A DNA stretch of 64,000 nucleotides from Streptomyces sp. NBC_00464 (GTDB lineage Bacteria; Actinomycetota; Actinomycetes; Streptomycetales; Streptomycetaceae): the NCBI RefSeq assembly GCF_036013915.1, contig NZ_CP107899.1, positions 8,088,001 to 8,152,000 on the forward strand, in the 5' to 3' direction. This document shows positions 24,377-32,374 of this stretch, in pieces. A program made the translations under genes and the position numbers. Under the pieces are notes generated by a model. The model had not been told where the DNA came from. It did no database searches and saw nothing but the letters and a program-made list of their open reading frames with translations. How positions within the stretch are numbered: the stretch's first letter is position 1; each line of letters starts with the position of its first letter.

Positions 24377-25084
24377 TCAGGCGAACAGCCTGCTGGGGTG
24401 AGAAGCGCGACGGGCGGCTGCCAGCAGGGCGTGGATCCGGGGGCCGGCGTGGCCCAGCTCGGTCATCGGCGTTGCGAACGGCAGCCGTACGTCGCGCCGT
24501 GTCCGGCGGTACTCCAAGCGCAGGGTGACGCCGTACCGGTCCAGCGCGACGGGCAGGGCGCGCAGCATGCTCCTGTCCGGCCTGGGGCGGACGAGACGCA
24601 GCAGTAGCGGAACCAGTTCTGCATGACTGTCCATGAGGTGGGTCAGCATGTCCGCCTCATGTGTGGTGATGGGATCGGGGGTTGCGGACTGCAGCGCGGA
24701 CAGCGGGACGAACGTGCGGCCGCTGTCGTCGTCGAGAACCGCTTGGCCGAACTCCATGCAGATGCTGTTTGTGGCATCGGCGTCGTAGTGGGCGGCCAGC
24801 AGCCCGGTCAGCGTGACGCGGGCACGCAGCCGGTCGCGTACGGGCGTGGGTGCGATGTCCGTGAACTCCAGCCGGACCGGGACGGGCGCTGACGGATGTG
24901 CGGGGCCCGTCCCGGACGGTTCGTGGAGGTGGATGCGGCCCATGGCGCCCGTCCCGTCGAGGCGGTGGACCTCGACGGGGTCGAGGCCGTCACTCACCAC
25001 CGTCATCGAATGCGCTGCGATGAGGATCGACCGCATGCGTTCGGCGGGAGTCGGCTGCGGGCTGCTGGCGCTGGAAGGGCGCAT
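24377..25084 (-). CDS. DUF2470 domain protein, iron-regulated
   Basis: 235 residues. The N-terminal part contains ERMRSILIAAHSMTVVSDGLD as in DUF2470/HugZ-like proteins, a fold found in heme-degrading and heme-binding proteins. The C-terminal half (HEADMLTHLMDSHAELVPLLLRLV) repeats the His-rich helical theme. AGGAG precedes ATG at 25084. An iron box lies 40 bp upstream, so it is probably made when iron is scarce and may act in heme-iron use (inference). Confidence 0.85.
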   Translation of the reverse strand: MRPSSASSPQPTPAERMRSILIAAHSMTVVSDGLDPVEVHRLDGTGAMGRIHLHEPSGTGPAHPSAPVPVRLEFTDIAPTPVRDRLRARVTLTGLLAAHYDADATNSICMEFGQAVLDDDSGRTFVPLSALQSATPDPITTHEADMLTHLMDSHAELVPLLLRLVRPRPDRSMLRALPVALDRYGVTLRLEYRRTRRDVRLPFATPMTELGHAGPRIHALLAAARRASHPSRLFA

Positions 25085-25123
25085 CCAAGGTCTCCTGAGG
25101 GGCAGATGGCGAGATCCGGTTAC

Positions 25124-25142
25124 TTAGGCATGCCTAACCTAA
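25124..25142 (-). promoter_or_regulatory. Iron box (DmdR1/IdeR-type operator)
   Basis: Read on the minus strand: TTAGGTTAGGCATGCCTAA. It matches the 19-bp actinobacterial iron box (TTAGGTTAGGCTNACCTAA type) except for three central positions. It is positioned just upstream of the DUF2470 gene. Confidence 0.85.
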
Positions 25143-25520
25143 CCTATTGGTTGGAGCGGTGGGACGGGTCGGGGGGCGGCGGGGTCGGGTCTCCGGCTGT
25201 CGACCGCCGGAACCGCTGACGGGCGGGACTCCGGTTTCGGCCGCCTCGAAGTCCCGTCCGTGTAAAGGTTTTCCGCTGGTTCCCTCGTTGATGAGGGCGA
25301 CCGCCGGAGGGGCCGCCGCGCCAGGGAGCCGGTGCGTGGCCGGGCGGGGCGCGTCGACGATCCGCGTGGGCCGCGGAGGTGCTGCTCCATTCGGCGCCGC
25401 GCGGCCGCGGCCGAGTGGCGGCCCGTCCGGGGGGCACCTAGCGTCGCCCAAGTCGAGGGGCATTGCTCGCTTGTGCGGACAAAAGGTCCACAGCTGCCGC
25501 TCGAGAATCCGGAGAACCTC
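25143..25520. other. Intergenic gap upstream of the sortase operon
   Basis: 378 nt with no credible coding frame. It should hold the promoter of the exported protein/sortase pair near its right end, where the sequence becomes locally AT-richer around 25480-25490. I recognise no specific operator. Confidence 0.5.
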
Positions 25521-26042
25521 ATGCGCGTGATACGTGCTGCTTCTGTCGCCCTGCTCGGTGCCGCCGCATTCGGAGTCGCTGCTCCGGCGGCCCTTGCCGA
25601 CGACGGGAACCACAACATCACGTCGTTCGGCTTCACCGTCTCCCCGTCGACGGTGGCCCCCGGCGGCACCGTGACCCTCAACGCCACCGGGTGCGAGGTC
25701 CCGTCCGTGACCGTCACCTCGGGTGTGTTCGACACCGTCACTCTTGAGGAGGGGCGTTCGGCCACCGCACGCGTCGATGACGACGCCAAGCCCGGTGCCG
25801 AGTACGAGGTCACCTTCGACTGCAAGGGGGAGAAGGGGACCACACCGCTGACCATTCGCGAGGGCTCCGGCCACCACGACCAGACGGGTTCGGTGATGCC
25901 CGGCAACGGCGTCCGTGCCGGTGCCGGTGGCAGCCTCTCCGGCATGAGCCCGGGAGAGGTCGGCGCGGGAGCCGCACTCGTCGTGGGCGCGCTCGGATTC
26001 GGCGCCCACAAGATGCGCCGCCGTTCCGGCGGCAACGCCTGA
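25521..26042 (+). CDS. Exported Ig-like protein with C-terminal membrane anchor
   Basis: 173 residues. The signal peptide (about 1-26, ending ALA) precedes a beta-rich domain of about 90 residues with a Cys pair (in TGCEVP and FDCKGE). A Gly-rich linker follows, then a hydrophobic helix (about 145-163) ending KMRRRSGGN. The layout is that of a sortase substrate, yet no LPXTG-type motif is present; the sequence just before the helix is GMSPGEVGAG. GGAGAACCTC precedes ATG at 25521. It lies 73 nt upstream of a class F sortase, so the two are probably one operon. Confidence 0.85.
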   Translation: MRVIRAASVALLGAAAFGVAAPAALADDGNHNITSFGFTVSPSTVAPGGTVTLNATGCEVPSVTVTSGVFDTVTLEEGRSATARVDDDAKPGAEYEVTFDCKGEKGTTPLTIREGSGHHDQTGSVMPGNGVRAGAGGSLSGMSPGEVGAGAALVVGALGFGAHKMRRRSGGNA

Positions 26043-26115
26043 CCGCGAGAGCGCCGACGGACCGGGCCTTCGCGGGCCCGGTCCTGGCACCACAGGACCG
26101 AAATGCGGTGAAGAC

Positions 26116-26868
26116 GTGCACAGAGCCGTGTGGCACGAGTGGATCGAACCCGCCGAACCTCCGGAACGGGCACGTCGGGGCCTGTTCGGCCGGCGTGCCG
26201 CCGCCGATGGAAAGGGCGGAGGCGACGGGGGTGGTGCCCGGCGCGGGCCCGGCTGGGGCACGCTCGTCGTCGCCCTGCTGCTCGGTCTGTCCCTGATCCG
26301 GCAGGGCGTCGGAGGCGACGACGGTCCCCCGCAACCCGCGTCGGCCATGGGCGACCGGACCGGCGCCTCGGGTGCCGGTACCTGGCTGAAGGGATCGCCC
26401 CCCGACCCCCTCACCCGCTCGCTTCCCGAACGGATCACGATTCCCTTCCTCGACGTCGACGCCCCGGTCGGAAAGGTCGGCCTGGGCGTGGACGACTGGA
26501 TCGACGCACCGCCACTGACGGACGACAACCTGGCGGCCTGGTACGACGGTTCCGTCACTCCCGGCGAACGCGGCACTTCCGTGCTCGTGGGCCATGTGGA
26601 CAACAAGGCCGGCCCTGCGGTCTTCTACGGACTCGGCGCACTGGAGAAGGGGCGCCGCATCGAGGTCCGCCGCACCGACGGCACCACGGCCGTCTTCTCC
26701 GTGTACGCCGTGGAGGTCGTCAACAAGGCCGCATTCCCCGCCGACCGCGTCTATGCGAACACCTCCGACCCGGAGTTGCGCGTGCTCACCTGCGGCGGCG
26801 GCTTCTCCCGGAAGGCGGGCTACGACGGCAATGTCGTGGCATACGCGCGCCTCACGGCCGTCCTTTGA
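26116..26868 (+). CDS. Class F sortase
   Basis: 250-residue membrane-anchored cysteine transpeptidase. A basic N-terminus is followed by one membrane segment (about 48-62) and the sortase barrel from about 105. The catalytic His is in LVGHVDN and the Cys in LTCGGGF; an Arg follows in SRKAGYDGN. Actinobacterial class F enzymes attach surface proteins to peptidoglycan. The only neighbouring candidate substrate is the exported protein just upstream. GTG at 26116 is the assumed start. Confidence 0.92.
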   Translation: MHRAVWHEWIEPAEPPERARRGLFGRRAAADGKGGGDGGGARRGPGWGTLVVALLLGLSLIRQGVGGDDGPPQPASAMGDRTGASGAGTWLKGSPPDPLTRSLPERITIPFLDVDAPVGKVGLGVDDWIDAPPLTDDNLAAWYDGSVTPGERGTSVLVGHVDNKAGPAVFYGLGALEKGRRIEVRRTDGTTAVFSVYAVEVVNKAAFPADRVYANTSDPELRVLTCGGGFSRKAGYDGNVVAYARLTAVL

Positions 26869-26911
26869 CCGGGGCTGCCGGGGCTTCGGGGGGCGTTGAG
26901 CCGCAAGCGTG

Positions 26912-27252
26912 TCATGGGCCCTGAGTGCCCTGAGGCCCCTGGCGAACGTCGTCGGGGAGGCCGGCCAGGATCAGGGCGACGGCCTCGGCCGCACCGTTCA
27001 CCTCCCCCCCTGAAGGGCACGAAGTAGCGGCTCCGCATGGGCGGCCTCGACGAGCTGATGCGGCATGGTGCCCTGTCGGCGCGTGGTGGACTCACGCAGT
27101 CGGCGTCAGCGCGCCGGTACGGCTTCGCCACGCTCATGGCACTCGGCTTGCACGGCGTTCTGCAGGGATCCGGACCGCACCACATCGGGAGAATGCGCCG
27201 CGTAGAAGTGCAGGGGATCGTTCGGCGCGGTGCTTTGATGCTGCTCGGTCAT
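26912..27252 (-). pseudogene. Probable decayed gene with in-frame stop and G7 frameshift
   Basis: From ATG at 27252 a 48-codon frame (MTEQHQSTAPNDPLHFY, then AAHSPDVVRSGSL) stops at 27106-27108. The same frame then continues protein-like (TMPHQLVEAAHAEPLLRALQ) to a run of seven G at 27010-27004. After a one-base shift there it reads on as NGAAEAVALILAGLPDDV to a stop at 26912. Two breaks in a continuous-looking protein suggest a pseudogene. I do not recognise the family. The first 48 codons could also be a real small protein. Confidence 0.4.
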
Positions 27253-27370
27253 GCGGCCGAGTGTTTGTTCCAGGCCGTGGCGGCGTCATGCCGGCCCCGG
27301 AGAGATCGCGCGATGGGCTGCGTCCGTTTTCTTCAAGAGAAGGATGGAAGCGACCGATATTCTCGCCGTT

Positions 27371-27781
27371 ATGAACAGCACCGCAGGAGAATCGCGCCAT
27401 ATCGGCATCCACATCGACAGCCCCGTCGCGGCTGTCTACGCCTACGCCTCCGATCCGGCCAACCTCCCGAAGTGGGCGCAGGGGCTGGGAGGTTCCATCG
27501 AGGAGATCGACGGCCAGTGGGTCGCGGAATCCTCCCCGATGGGGCGGGTCGTCGTCGCCTTCACTCCCCACAACGAGTTGGGCGTGCTCGACCACGACGT
27601 CACGCTGCCCTCCGGGCAAACCGTCCACAACCCGGTTCGTGTGATTGCGGACGGCACGGGAAGCGAAGTGGTGTTCACCCTGCGGCGGCAGCCGGGGATG
27701 AGCGACGCCGACATGCGGCGCGACGCCGACATGGTCGCTGCCGACCTGGCCCGGCTCAAGGAGCGGACGGAGTCCGCCTGA
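27371..27781 (+). CDS. SRPBCC-family protein
   Basis: 136-residue helix-grip protein (START/Bet v1-like). It opens SRHIGIHIDSPVAAVYAYASDPANLPKW as in Streptomyces polyketide-cyclase-like SRPBCC proteins. It ends with the long C-terminal helix DADMVAADLARLKE. The ligand is unknown. ATG at 27371 is favoured by alignment; an in-frame ATG at 27344 would add nine residues. It converges on the ArsR gene at 27813. Confidence 0.88.
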   Translation: MNSTAGESRHIGIHIDSPVAAVYAYASDPANLPKWAQGLGGSIEEIDGQWVAESSPMGRVVVAFTPHNELGVLDHDVTLPSGQTVHNPVRVIADGTGSEVVFTLRRQPGMSDADMRRDADMVAADLARLKERTESA

Positions 27782-27812
27782 AGGACCGTCGCTCTCCCGG
27801 GCGGTCCGACCG

Positions 27813-28193
27813 TCAGGCCGGCGGGGTCCACGCTGTGACCAGGTCGAGGAGCCCCGGGAAGTGGGCGTCGAGGTCGTCGACGCGTACATGACTGCGGCGC
27901 TCCAGCCCGTACTGCCGCTGGCGGGTGATTCCCGCCTCCCGCAGCGCCTTGAAGTGGTGTGTGAGAGAGGACTTGGGCCGGTCGAAGCCGAACCAGCCGC
28001 AGGGGTGGTCGAACTGTTCCGACTCCAGGAGGAGCTTGCGGACGATCGTCAGTCTCAAAGGGTCGCTGAGCGCGGCGAGAACCGTCTCCAGACGGAGGTC
28101 CTCGACAGCCGGTTCCGGTAGCGGCTCGGGCAGGCCGGGCGGCTCCGGAAGCACCTTGTGGGCGACGGTTGCGGTGCGGGCGGTCGGAGACAC
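27813..28193 (-). CDS. ArsR-family transcriptional regulator
   Basis: 126 residues with one winged helix-turn-helix (LSDPLRLTIVRKLLLESEQ, KSSLTHHFKALREAGI, then the wing GLERRSHVRVDDL). No classical metal-binding Cys pair is present; a lone CGWFGFDRP segment sits just before the recognition helix, as in a Streptomyces subfamily paired with MFS pumps. GTG at 28193 follows GGAG. It is divergent from an MFS transporter, with operator-like repeats between them. Confidence 0.92.
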   Translation of the reverse strand: MSPTARTATVAHKVLPEPPGLPEPLPEPAVEDLRLETVLAALSDPLRLTIVRKLLLESEQFDHPCGWFGFDRPKSSLTHHFKALREAGITRQRQYGLERRSHVRVDDLDAHFPGLLDLVTAWTPPA

Positions 28194-28221
28194 GGTCGCT
28201 CCTCATGGCTCGATTCCTATG

Positions 28222-28270
28222 TACGACTTCAATCGTACTGCATGTTAAGTTCGATTCAACTCGTACTGCA
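28222..28270. promoter_or_regulatory. ArsR/MFS operator region
   Basis: GTACGA-N6-TCGTAC (28222-28239) is a perfect inverted repeat. TCGTACTGCA occurs twice in direct orientation, at 28234-28243 and 28261-28270. The region covers the start area of both divergent genes, consistent with dual repression by the ArsR protein. Confidence 0.65.
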
Positions 28271-28289
28271 GGACTCGGGAGGAACAGTC

Positions 28290-29555
28290 ATGTCCAGAAC
28301 TCGGACCGCATCCGTCCGTGCCGTCGGCCGCGTGGGTCGCCAAGGCGGCCCCGTACAGACCGACGGGCGCACCGCTGCCCCGCTGTCGTGGGTGTGGCTC
28401 GCCGCGTGGCCGGTCACGGCCGTGTTCGTTCTCTCGAACGCCGCAACGCCGTTGTACGTGTTGTGGCAGCGCGACTTCGGCTTCTCCAAGGGCACCCTGA
28501 CCGTCGTGTTCGCGTTCTACATCCTTGGCCTCATCGGCTCGCTCCTCGTTTCCGGTGTGGTATCCGACCGGATCGGGCGCAAGCCGGTGCTGCTGCCCGC
28601 CCTGGTGCTTGCCCTGCTCGCATGCCTGGTCTTCGCGACTGCCACCGGCGTGGCCGCGCTGATCGTGGCCCGGCTGCTCGCCGGCGTCGCTGTCGGCGCT
28701 GTGGTCTCGGCCGGGATGGCTGCGGTGACCGACGTGGCCGGTCCCGAACGCAAGCGGCTCGCCGCCCTGCTCGCCTCGTGCGCGATGGTCTTCGGCGCCG
28801 GCCTCGGCCCGTTCCTGGCCGGGATCCTTTCCGAGACCCTGCCCGCGCCGACCGTCACCGTCTTCGCCGTCGAGGCCGTGCTGCTCGTCACCGCGGTCCT
28901 TGTGGTGCTGCGCATGCCGATCCAGCGCTCTCCTTCGCCCGCGAAGGGAGCCTGGATGCGCGTGCCCTCCGTGCCGCGAGGTCACGGCCGTCAACTCATC
29001 CAGGGTGTTGCCGTGTTCGCGCCCGGACTCGCCGCAACCTCCTTCGTGCTTTCGCTCGGCCCTTCGCTCCTCTCCGGACTGCTGGGCACCACCAGCCGGA
29101 TCGTCGCGGGCGGCATGGCGTTCGCCATGTTCCTCACCGCCACCGGAGTGCAGTTCGCCGTCCGGCGTTTGCGCCGGCACGCCATTCTCACGGCCGGTGC
29201 GACCGGCACCGCGATGAGCATGATCACGCTGATCGTCGCGGTGCGCACCTCGTCGGCGCCGATCCTCCTCGCCTCGGCGCTGCTTGCCGGGGCCGGTCAG
29301 GGTATGGGACAGCTCGGTGGCCTGTCGCTGCTCAATTCCGCCGTGCCTCCCCAACGCCTTGCTGAGGCCAACGCCGCGCTCAATGTGGGGGGTTACGTCC
29401 TTGCGGGTGTTCTGCCCGTGTCCGCCGGCTACCTCAGCGACGCCGTGGGCCTGACCGGCGGTGCCACAGTGTTCGGCGTGGTCCTCATGAGCCTTGCGGT
29501 CATCGGAGGGCTGGTGGTCCGGACCGGCCGGGACAAGGCGCCGGAACCGGCCTGA
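28290..29555 (+). CDS. MFS transporter (drug-efflux type)
   Basis: 421 residues with about 12 membrane segments. The cytoplasmic loop 2-3 signature is seen as GVVSDRIGRKPVL, and RLLAGVAVGAVVSAGMAAVTDV follows. A central loop separates the two six-helix halves. Likely a proton-driven exporter; the substrate is unknown. GGGAGGAACAG precedes ATG at 28290. Control by the divergent ArsR regulator is probable. Confidence 0.92.
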   Translation: MSRTRTASVRAVGRVGRQGGPVQTDGRTAAPLSWVWLAAWPVTAVFVLSNAATPLYVLWQRDFGFSKGTLTVVFAFYILGLIGSLLVSGVVSDRIGRKPVLLPALVLALLACLVFATATGVAALIVARLLAGVAVGAVVSAGMAAVTDVAGPERKRLAALLASCAMVFGAGLGPFLAGILSETLPAPTVTVFAVEAVLLVTAVLVVLRMPIQRSPSPAKGAWMRVPSVPRGHGRQLIQGVAVFAPGLAATSFVLSLGPSLLSGLLGTTSRIVAGGMAFAMFLTATGVQFAVRRLRRHAILTAGATGTAMSMITLIVAVRTSSAPILLASALLAGAGQGMGQLGGLSLLNSAVPPQRLAEANAALNVGGYVLAGVLPVSAGYLSDAVGLTGGATVFGVVLMSLAVIGGLVVRTGRDKAPEPA

Positions 29556-29625
29556 GGGCCCCGACGGGACATGAGTCGCGATGCTCGGATCCCGCCAACC
29601 GTTCCGGGGTGGGCTACCGGCAGGC

Positions 29626-29862
29626 TCATACGTCCCACCACGGTTCGGAGGTGAGCGGCACGACGTCGTACTGCGGGCACGGCGTGGTGATGCACTGCTT
29701 GGGTGCGGGGACACAGACGTACCCGGTGGGCGCGGCGACGGACGCGCAGGGGCCCGCCTGCGCCGGGGCGGAGCCATCCGTGGCGTGCACCGGGCCGGCC
29801 AGGGCGAGAGACAGGGCGGTCGACGTGACTGCCGCAGCAGTGCGCATCAGGTTCTTGGTCAC
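29626..29862 (-). CDS. Small secreted cysteine-rich protein
   Basis: 78-residue precursor. A signal peptide (about 1-27, ending VHA) leads to a roughly 50-residue mature peptide with four cysteines (in GPCAS, YVCVP, KQCIT and TPCPQ) and a C-terminal aromatic cluster PWWDV. No family is recognised. The start is GTG at 29862; ATG at 29847 would shorten the signal peptide. It converges on the MFS gene. Confidence 0.7.
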   Translation of the reverse strand: MTKNLMRTAAAVTSTALSLALAGPVHATDGSAPAQAGPCASVAAPTGYVCVPAPKQCITTPCPQYDVVPLTSEPWWDV

Positions 29863-30058
29863 GAACGACAGGGATAGCCGCCGTCCTGCCCGGGCGGTAG
29901 TCCCTGGCGGCCCGAGTCACCCGCCTGGGCCGACGAATTCCCCGCAGAAGGGGACTCCTTGCCGACAGTGGCTCTCTGCTTGTTCCTTCTGCTCCGTCTG
30001 TTGTGCCGATGGGTGACGGGGCAGGTTCAAACGGCGCGAAATCGAGAAGGTGAGAGGT

Positions 30059-30793
30059 ATGAGTTCACTCTCGCGCACCACTTCACCACCGTCCGAGCGA
30101 TTGCGCCGGCCGCGGAGCGGGAGGACAGCCCGGAGGGCTCGCATACTCCGCCGGAATGTCCTTGTCCCGGTCGCGATCGTGTCGTTCACGGTTGTCGCAG
30201 CCGGCTGCGACGGCACCTCGGCCTCCGCCGGACCGCCCGGGGCGACGGGCTCCGTGTCCGGCGGTTCCGCGCAGGAGGCCGAAATCCCATCCGGCGGGGC
30301 CTCCTCCGCCCCTGCCTCGGCTACCGTCGCCCCGGAAGAATCCACTGCCCAGGATCCCGCCGCCGGCAGAACCACTGCCGGGGCCGGTTCGGCTGCCCGG
30401 CGCTGTACGGCCGACGGCCTGACCATGCGTCTGGGCCGCGCCGACGCGGGCGCCGGACAGATCTACTACCGGCTCACCTTCGCGAACAAGTCCACAACTG
30501 CGTGCACGCTGCGTGGCTTCCCCGGTGTCTCACTGATCAGGCGGGACGGCAGCGCGATCGGTGTGCCGGCCGAGCGCGAGGGCGCCATGCGGGATCGAGC
30601 GGTGATCGGTCCCGGAAAGAAGGCAGAGGTAACTCTGCACACCCTGAACCAGGGCATCACGGACTCGGGCTGCTGGAGCCGGCCCGACTACCTGCGTGTA
30701 TACCCGCCCGGCTCGAAGGACGCCCTGACCCTGCGGGCCTCCCAGCTCCACATCTGCGGCGACCGCTTCACGACCACGGCAGTGGACCGCTGA
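30059..30793 (+). CDS. Lipoprotein with DUF4232 domain
   Basis: 244 residues. A long basic N-terminus (about 30 residues, many Arg) precedes the export signal with lipobox AAGC (Cys50). A Ser/Ala/Gly-rich spacer follows to about 120, then a DUF4232 beta domain (LRLGRADAG-like start, YYRLTFANKSTTACTLRGFPGVSL, and a conserved C-terminal Cys). The function of the family is unknown. ATG at 30059 lies 8 nt after AGAAGG. Confidence 0.88.
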   Translation: MSSLSRTTSPPSERLRRPRSGRTARRARILRRNVLVPVAIVSFTVVAAGCDGTSASAGPPGATGSVSGGSAQEAEIPSGGASSAPASATVAPEESTAQDPAAGRTTAGAGSAARRCTADGLTMRLGRADAGAGQIYYRLTFANKSTTACTLRGFPGVSLIRRDGSAIGVPAEREGAMRDRAVIGPGKKAEVTLHTLNQGITDSGCWSRPDYLRVYPPGSKDALTLRASQLHICGDRFTTTAVDR

Positions 30794-30824
30794 CAGGGTG
30801 TACGAGACATCTCGGCCCGGTTCC

Positions 30825-30862
30825 GGGGCTCGTGCCCGGTCCCGGAACCGGGCACGAGCCCC
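30825..30862 (+). terminator. Terminator hairpin after the DUF4232 lipoprotein
   Basis: A perfect 16-bp stem (GGGGCTCGTGCCCGGT, 6-nt loop, ACCGGGCACGAGCCCC), 32 nt past the stop. Confidence 0.88.
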
Positions 30863-31040
30863 CGGCCTCGACGGTGGGGTGGTTCGTCTGCTTCTGTCGC
30901 CGGGAAGGGGCAGCCGCACCGGCGGCACGATCAGCTGAAGGCCGCCTCGACGTCCGGCAAATGCCCAGGTGGGCAACCGAGTTCGAAGCCCGGCCCGAGA
31001 CCGTCCCTCACATGCCCGACCTGACGATAGCGTGATCGGC

Positions 31041-31856
31041 ATGACAGCCGAGGGCGATGAGACAGAGGCCGAAGCACTGGTCGGCGGCATGGCGAACGCG
31101 GGCGCGGTATTCCGCCGAGGCGCCTTGGTGGAACGCCCGGCACCGCGCACCGCGCGCGCCCTTCACGCCCACCTCCTCACGCTCAGGGAACAGGGCTTCG
31201 ACGGCGCTCCGATGCCCGTAGGTCTCCCCTCTGATGGCCGTGAGCAGCTGACGTTCATCCCCGGCGACGTCGCTCTGCCGCCGTTTCCGCGCTGGGTGAT
31301 GACGCAGACCGCGCTGAGATCGGTGGGAAGCCTGCTGCGGCGCCTGCACGAGGTCAGCGAGTCCGTTGCGGTCGACACATGCGCCGAATGGCCCCGGGCC
31401 CTGGCCGATCCGGAGGGAGGAACGATGCTGTGCCACAACGACGTGTGCCCGGAGAACGTCGTCTTCCGCGACGGCCGTGCCGTGGCCGTGATCGATTTCG
31501 ACCTGGCGGCACCCGGCCGACCACTGTGGGACGTCGCCATGACGGCCCGCTACTGGGTGCCCATGCTCGATCCCGTGTCCGCGGCAGGTGTCCATCCCGA
31601 AGGGCTGGATGTTCCGGCGCGATTGCGGATCCTCGCCGAGAGCTACGGTCTCGCCGCCCAGGAGCGGGCTGAACTGCCCGGCGTCATCGAACAGGCCACC
31701 GCATCCTGCCGGGCCTTCGTCGAAGACCGGGTGGCCGAAGGCGACCCCGTCTACGCCCGGGCGCTGACCGAGCGCGGTGGGTGGCAACGATGGGACCGCA
31801 TACAGGAGTGGCTGGTGGCTCACCGTGAGGTGTTCACCGCTGCCCTGCTGGACTGA
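31041..31856 (+). CDS. Aminoglycoside-phosphotransferase-like kinase
   Basis: 271 residues with the APH/choline-kinase fold. The catalytic loop is CHNDVCPENVVF and the metal-binding segment is VIDFDLAAPGRPLWDVA. The N-terminal lobe is short and its glycine loop is poorly conserved. The substrate is unknown; many Streptomyces copies are not resistance genes. ATG at 31041 is used. It is monocistronic after a strong terminator. Confidence 0.88.
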   Translation: MTAEGDETEAEALVGGMANAGAVFRRGALVERPAPRTARALHAHLLTLREQGFDGAPMPVGLPSDGREQLTFIPGDVALPPFPRWVMTQTALRSVGSLLRRLHEVSESVAVDTCAEWPRALADPEGGTMLCHNDVCPENVVFRDGRAVAVIDFDLAAPGRPLWDVAMTARYWVPMLDPVSAAGVHPEGLDVPARLRILAESYGLAAQERAELPGVIEQATASCRAFVEDRVAEGDPVYARALTERGGWQRWDRIQEWLVAHREVFTAALLD

Positions 31857-31989
31857 CGGGGCAGAGGCCAAGGAACAAGCGCAGCGAGTACGCGTCCTTC
31901 GGCCGCACCTCGGGCACATCTCGCGATGAACGAGCCCGTCCTCCCTTTGCCGAAGACACAGGATCAGCATCTTCTCGCTGACACCGGCG

Positions 31990-32290
31990 GACCGCGCGCT
32001 GCCCGGGCTGCAACCCTCCGACGAGCAGCACCGTGCACGCGCCGACGGTCAGCAGCCCGCCGGCGAGAAACGCGCCCCGCATGTCGGCGAACGACAGGAT
32101 CATCCCCCCCGAGTGCCGCGCCCGCCGCGATCCCGGCGTTGCAGCAGCCGGAGTGGGCCGCGAGCGCCACATCCGTGCGGCCCGGTGCGCAGAGCGGCAT
32201 CGCGTTCCGGGTGGTCATGAACACCGGTCCGATCGCAGCGCCCCTCAGCACCAGGAACACCACCGCGCCGCCACCGGCTTCAGTTCCCTG
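31990..32290 (-). pseudogene. Remnant of an MFS transporter C-terminus, frameshifted
   Basis: One frame from about 32287 reads FLVLRGAAIGPVFMTT, then CAPGRTDVALAAHSG and AGIAAGAALGG down to about 32105. The next frame from about 32109 continues GGMILSFADMRGAFLAGGLL, then TVGACTVLLVGGL. Joined, these form the last three membrane segments of an MFS drug transporter. The break lies in a run of seven C (32104-32110). The first eight or nine helices are absent; the adjacent PucR gene occupies that side. Confidence 0.7.
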
Positions 32291-32374
32291 GCGCGGGACA
32301 CGTGCGCGCGAACGGCTGCGCCCCGTACACACTGCATGCCTTACGAGCATCCTGACGCCGGTGGAGCGGACGGG

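Noticed and set aside
28245..29777. A 510-codon open frame on the minus strand opposite the MFS gene
   Set aside because: Low-complexity Arg/Gly/His/Glu sequence produced by antisense reading of a GC-rich membrane protein; no domain.
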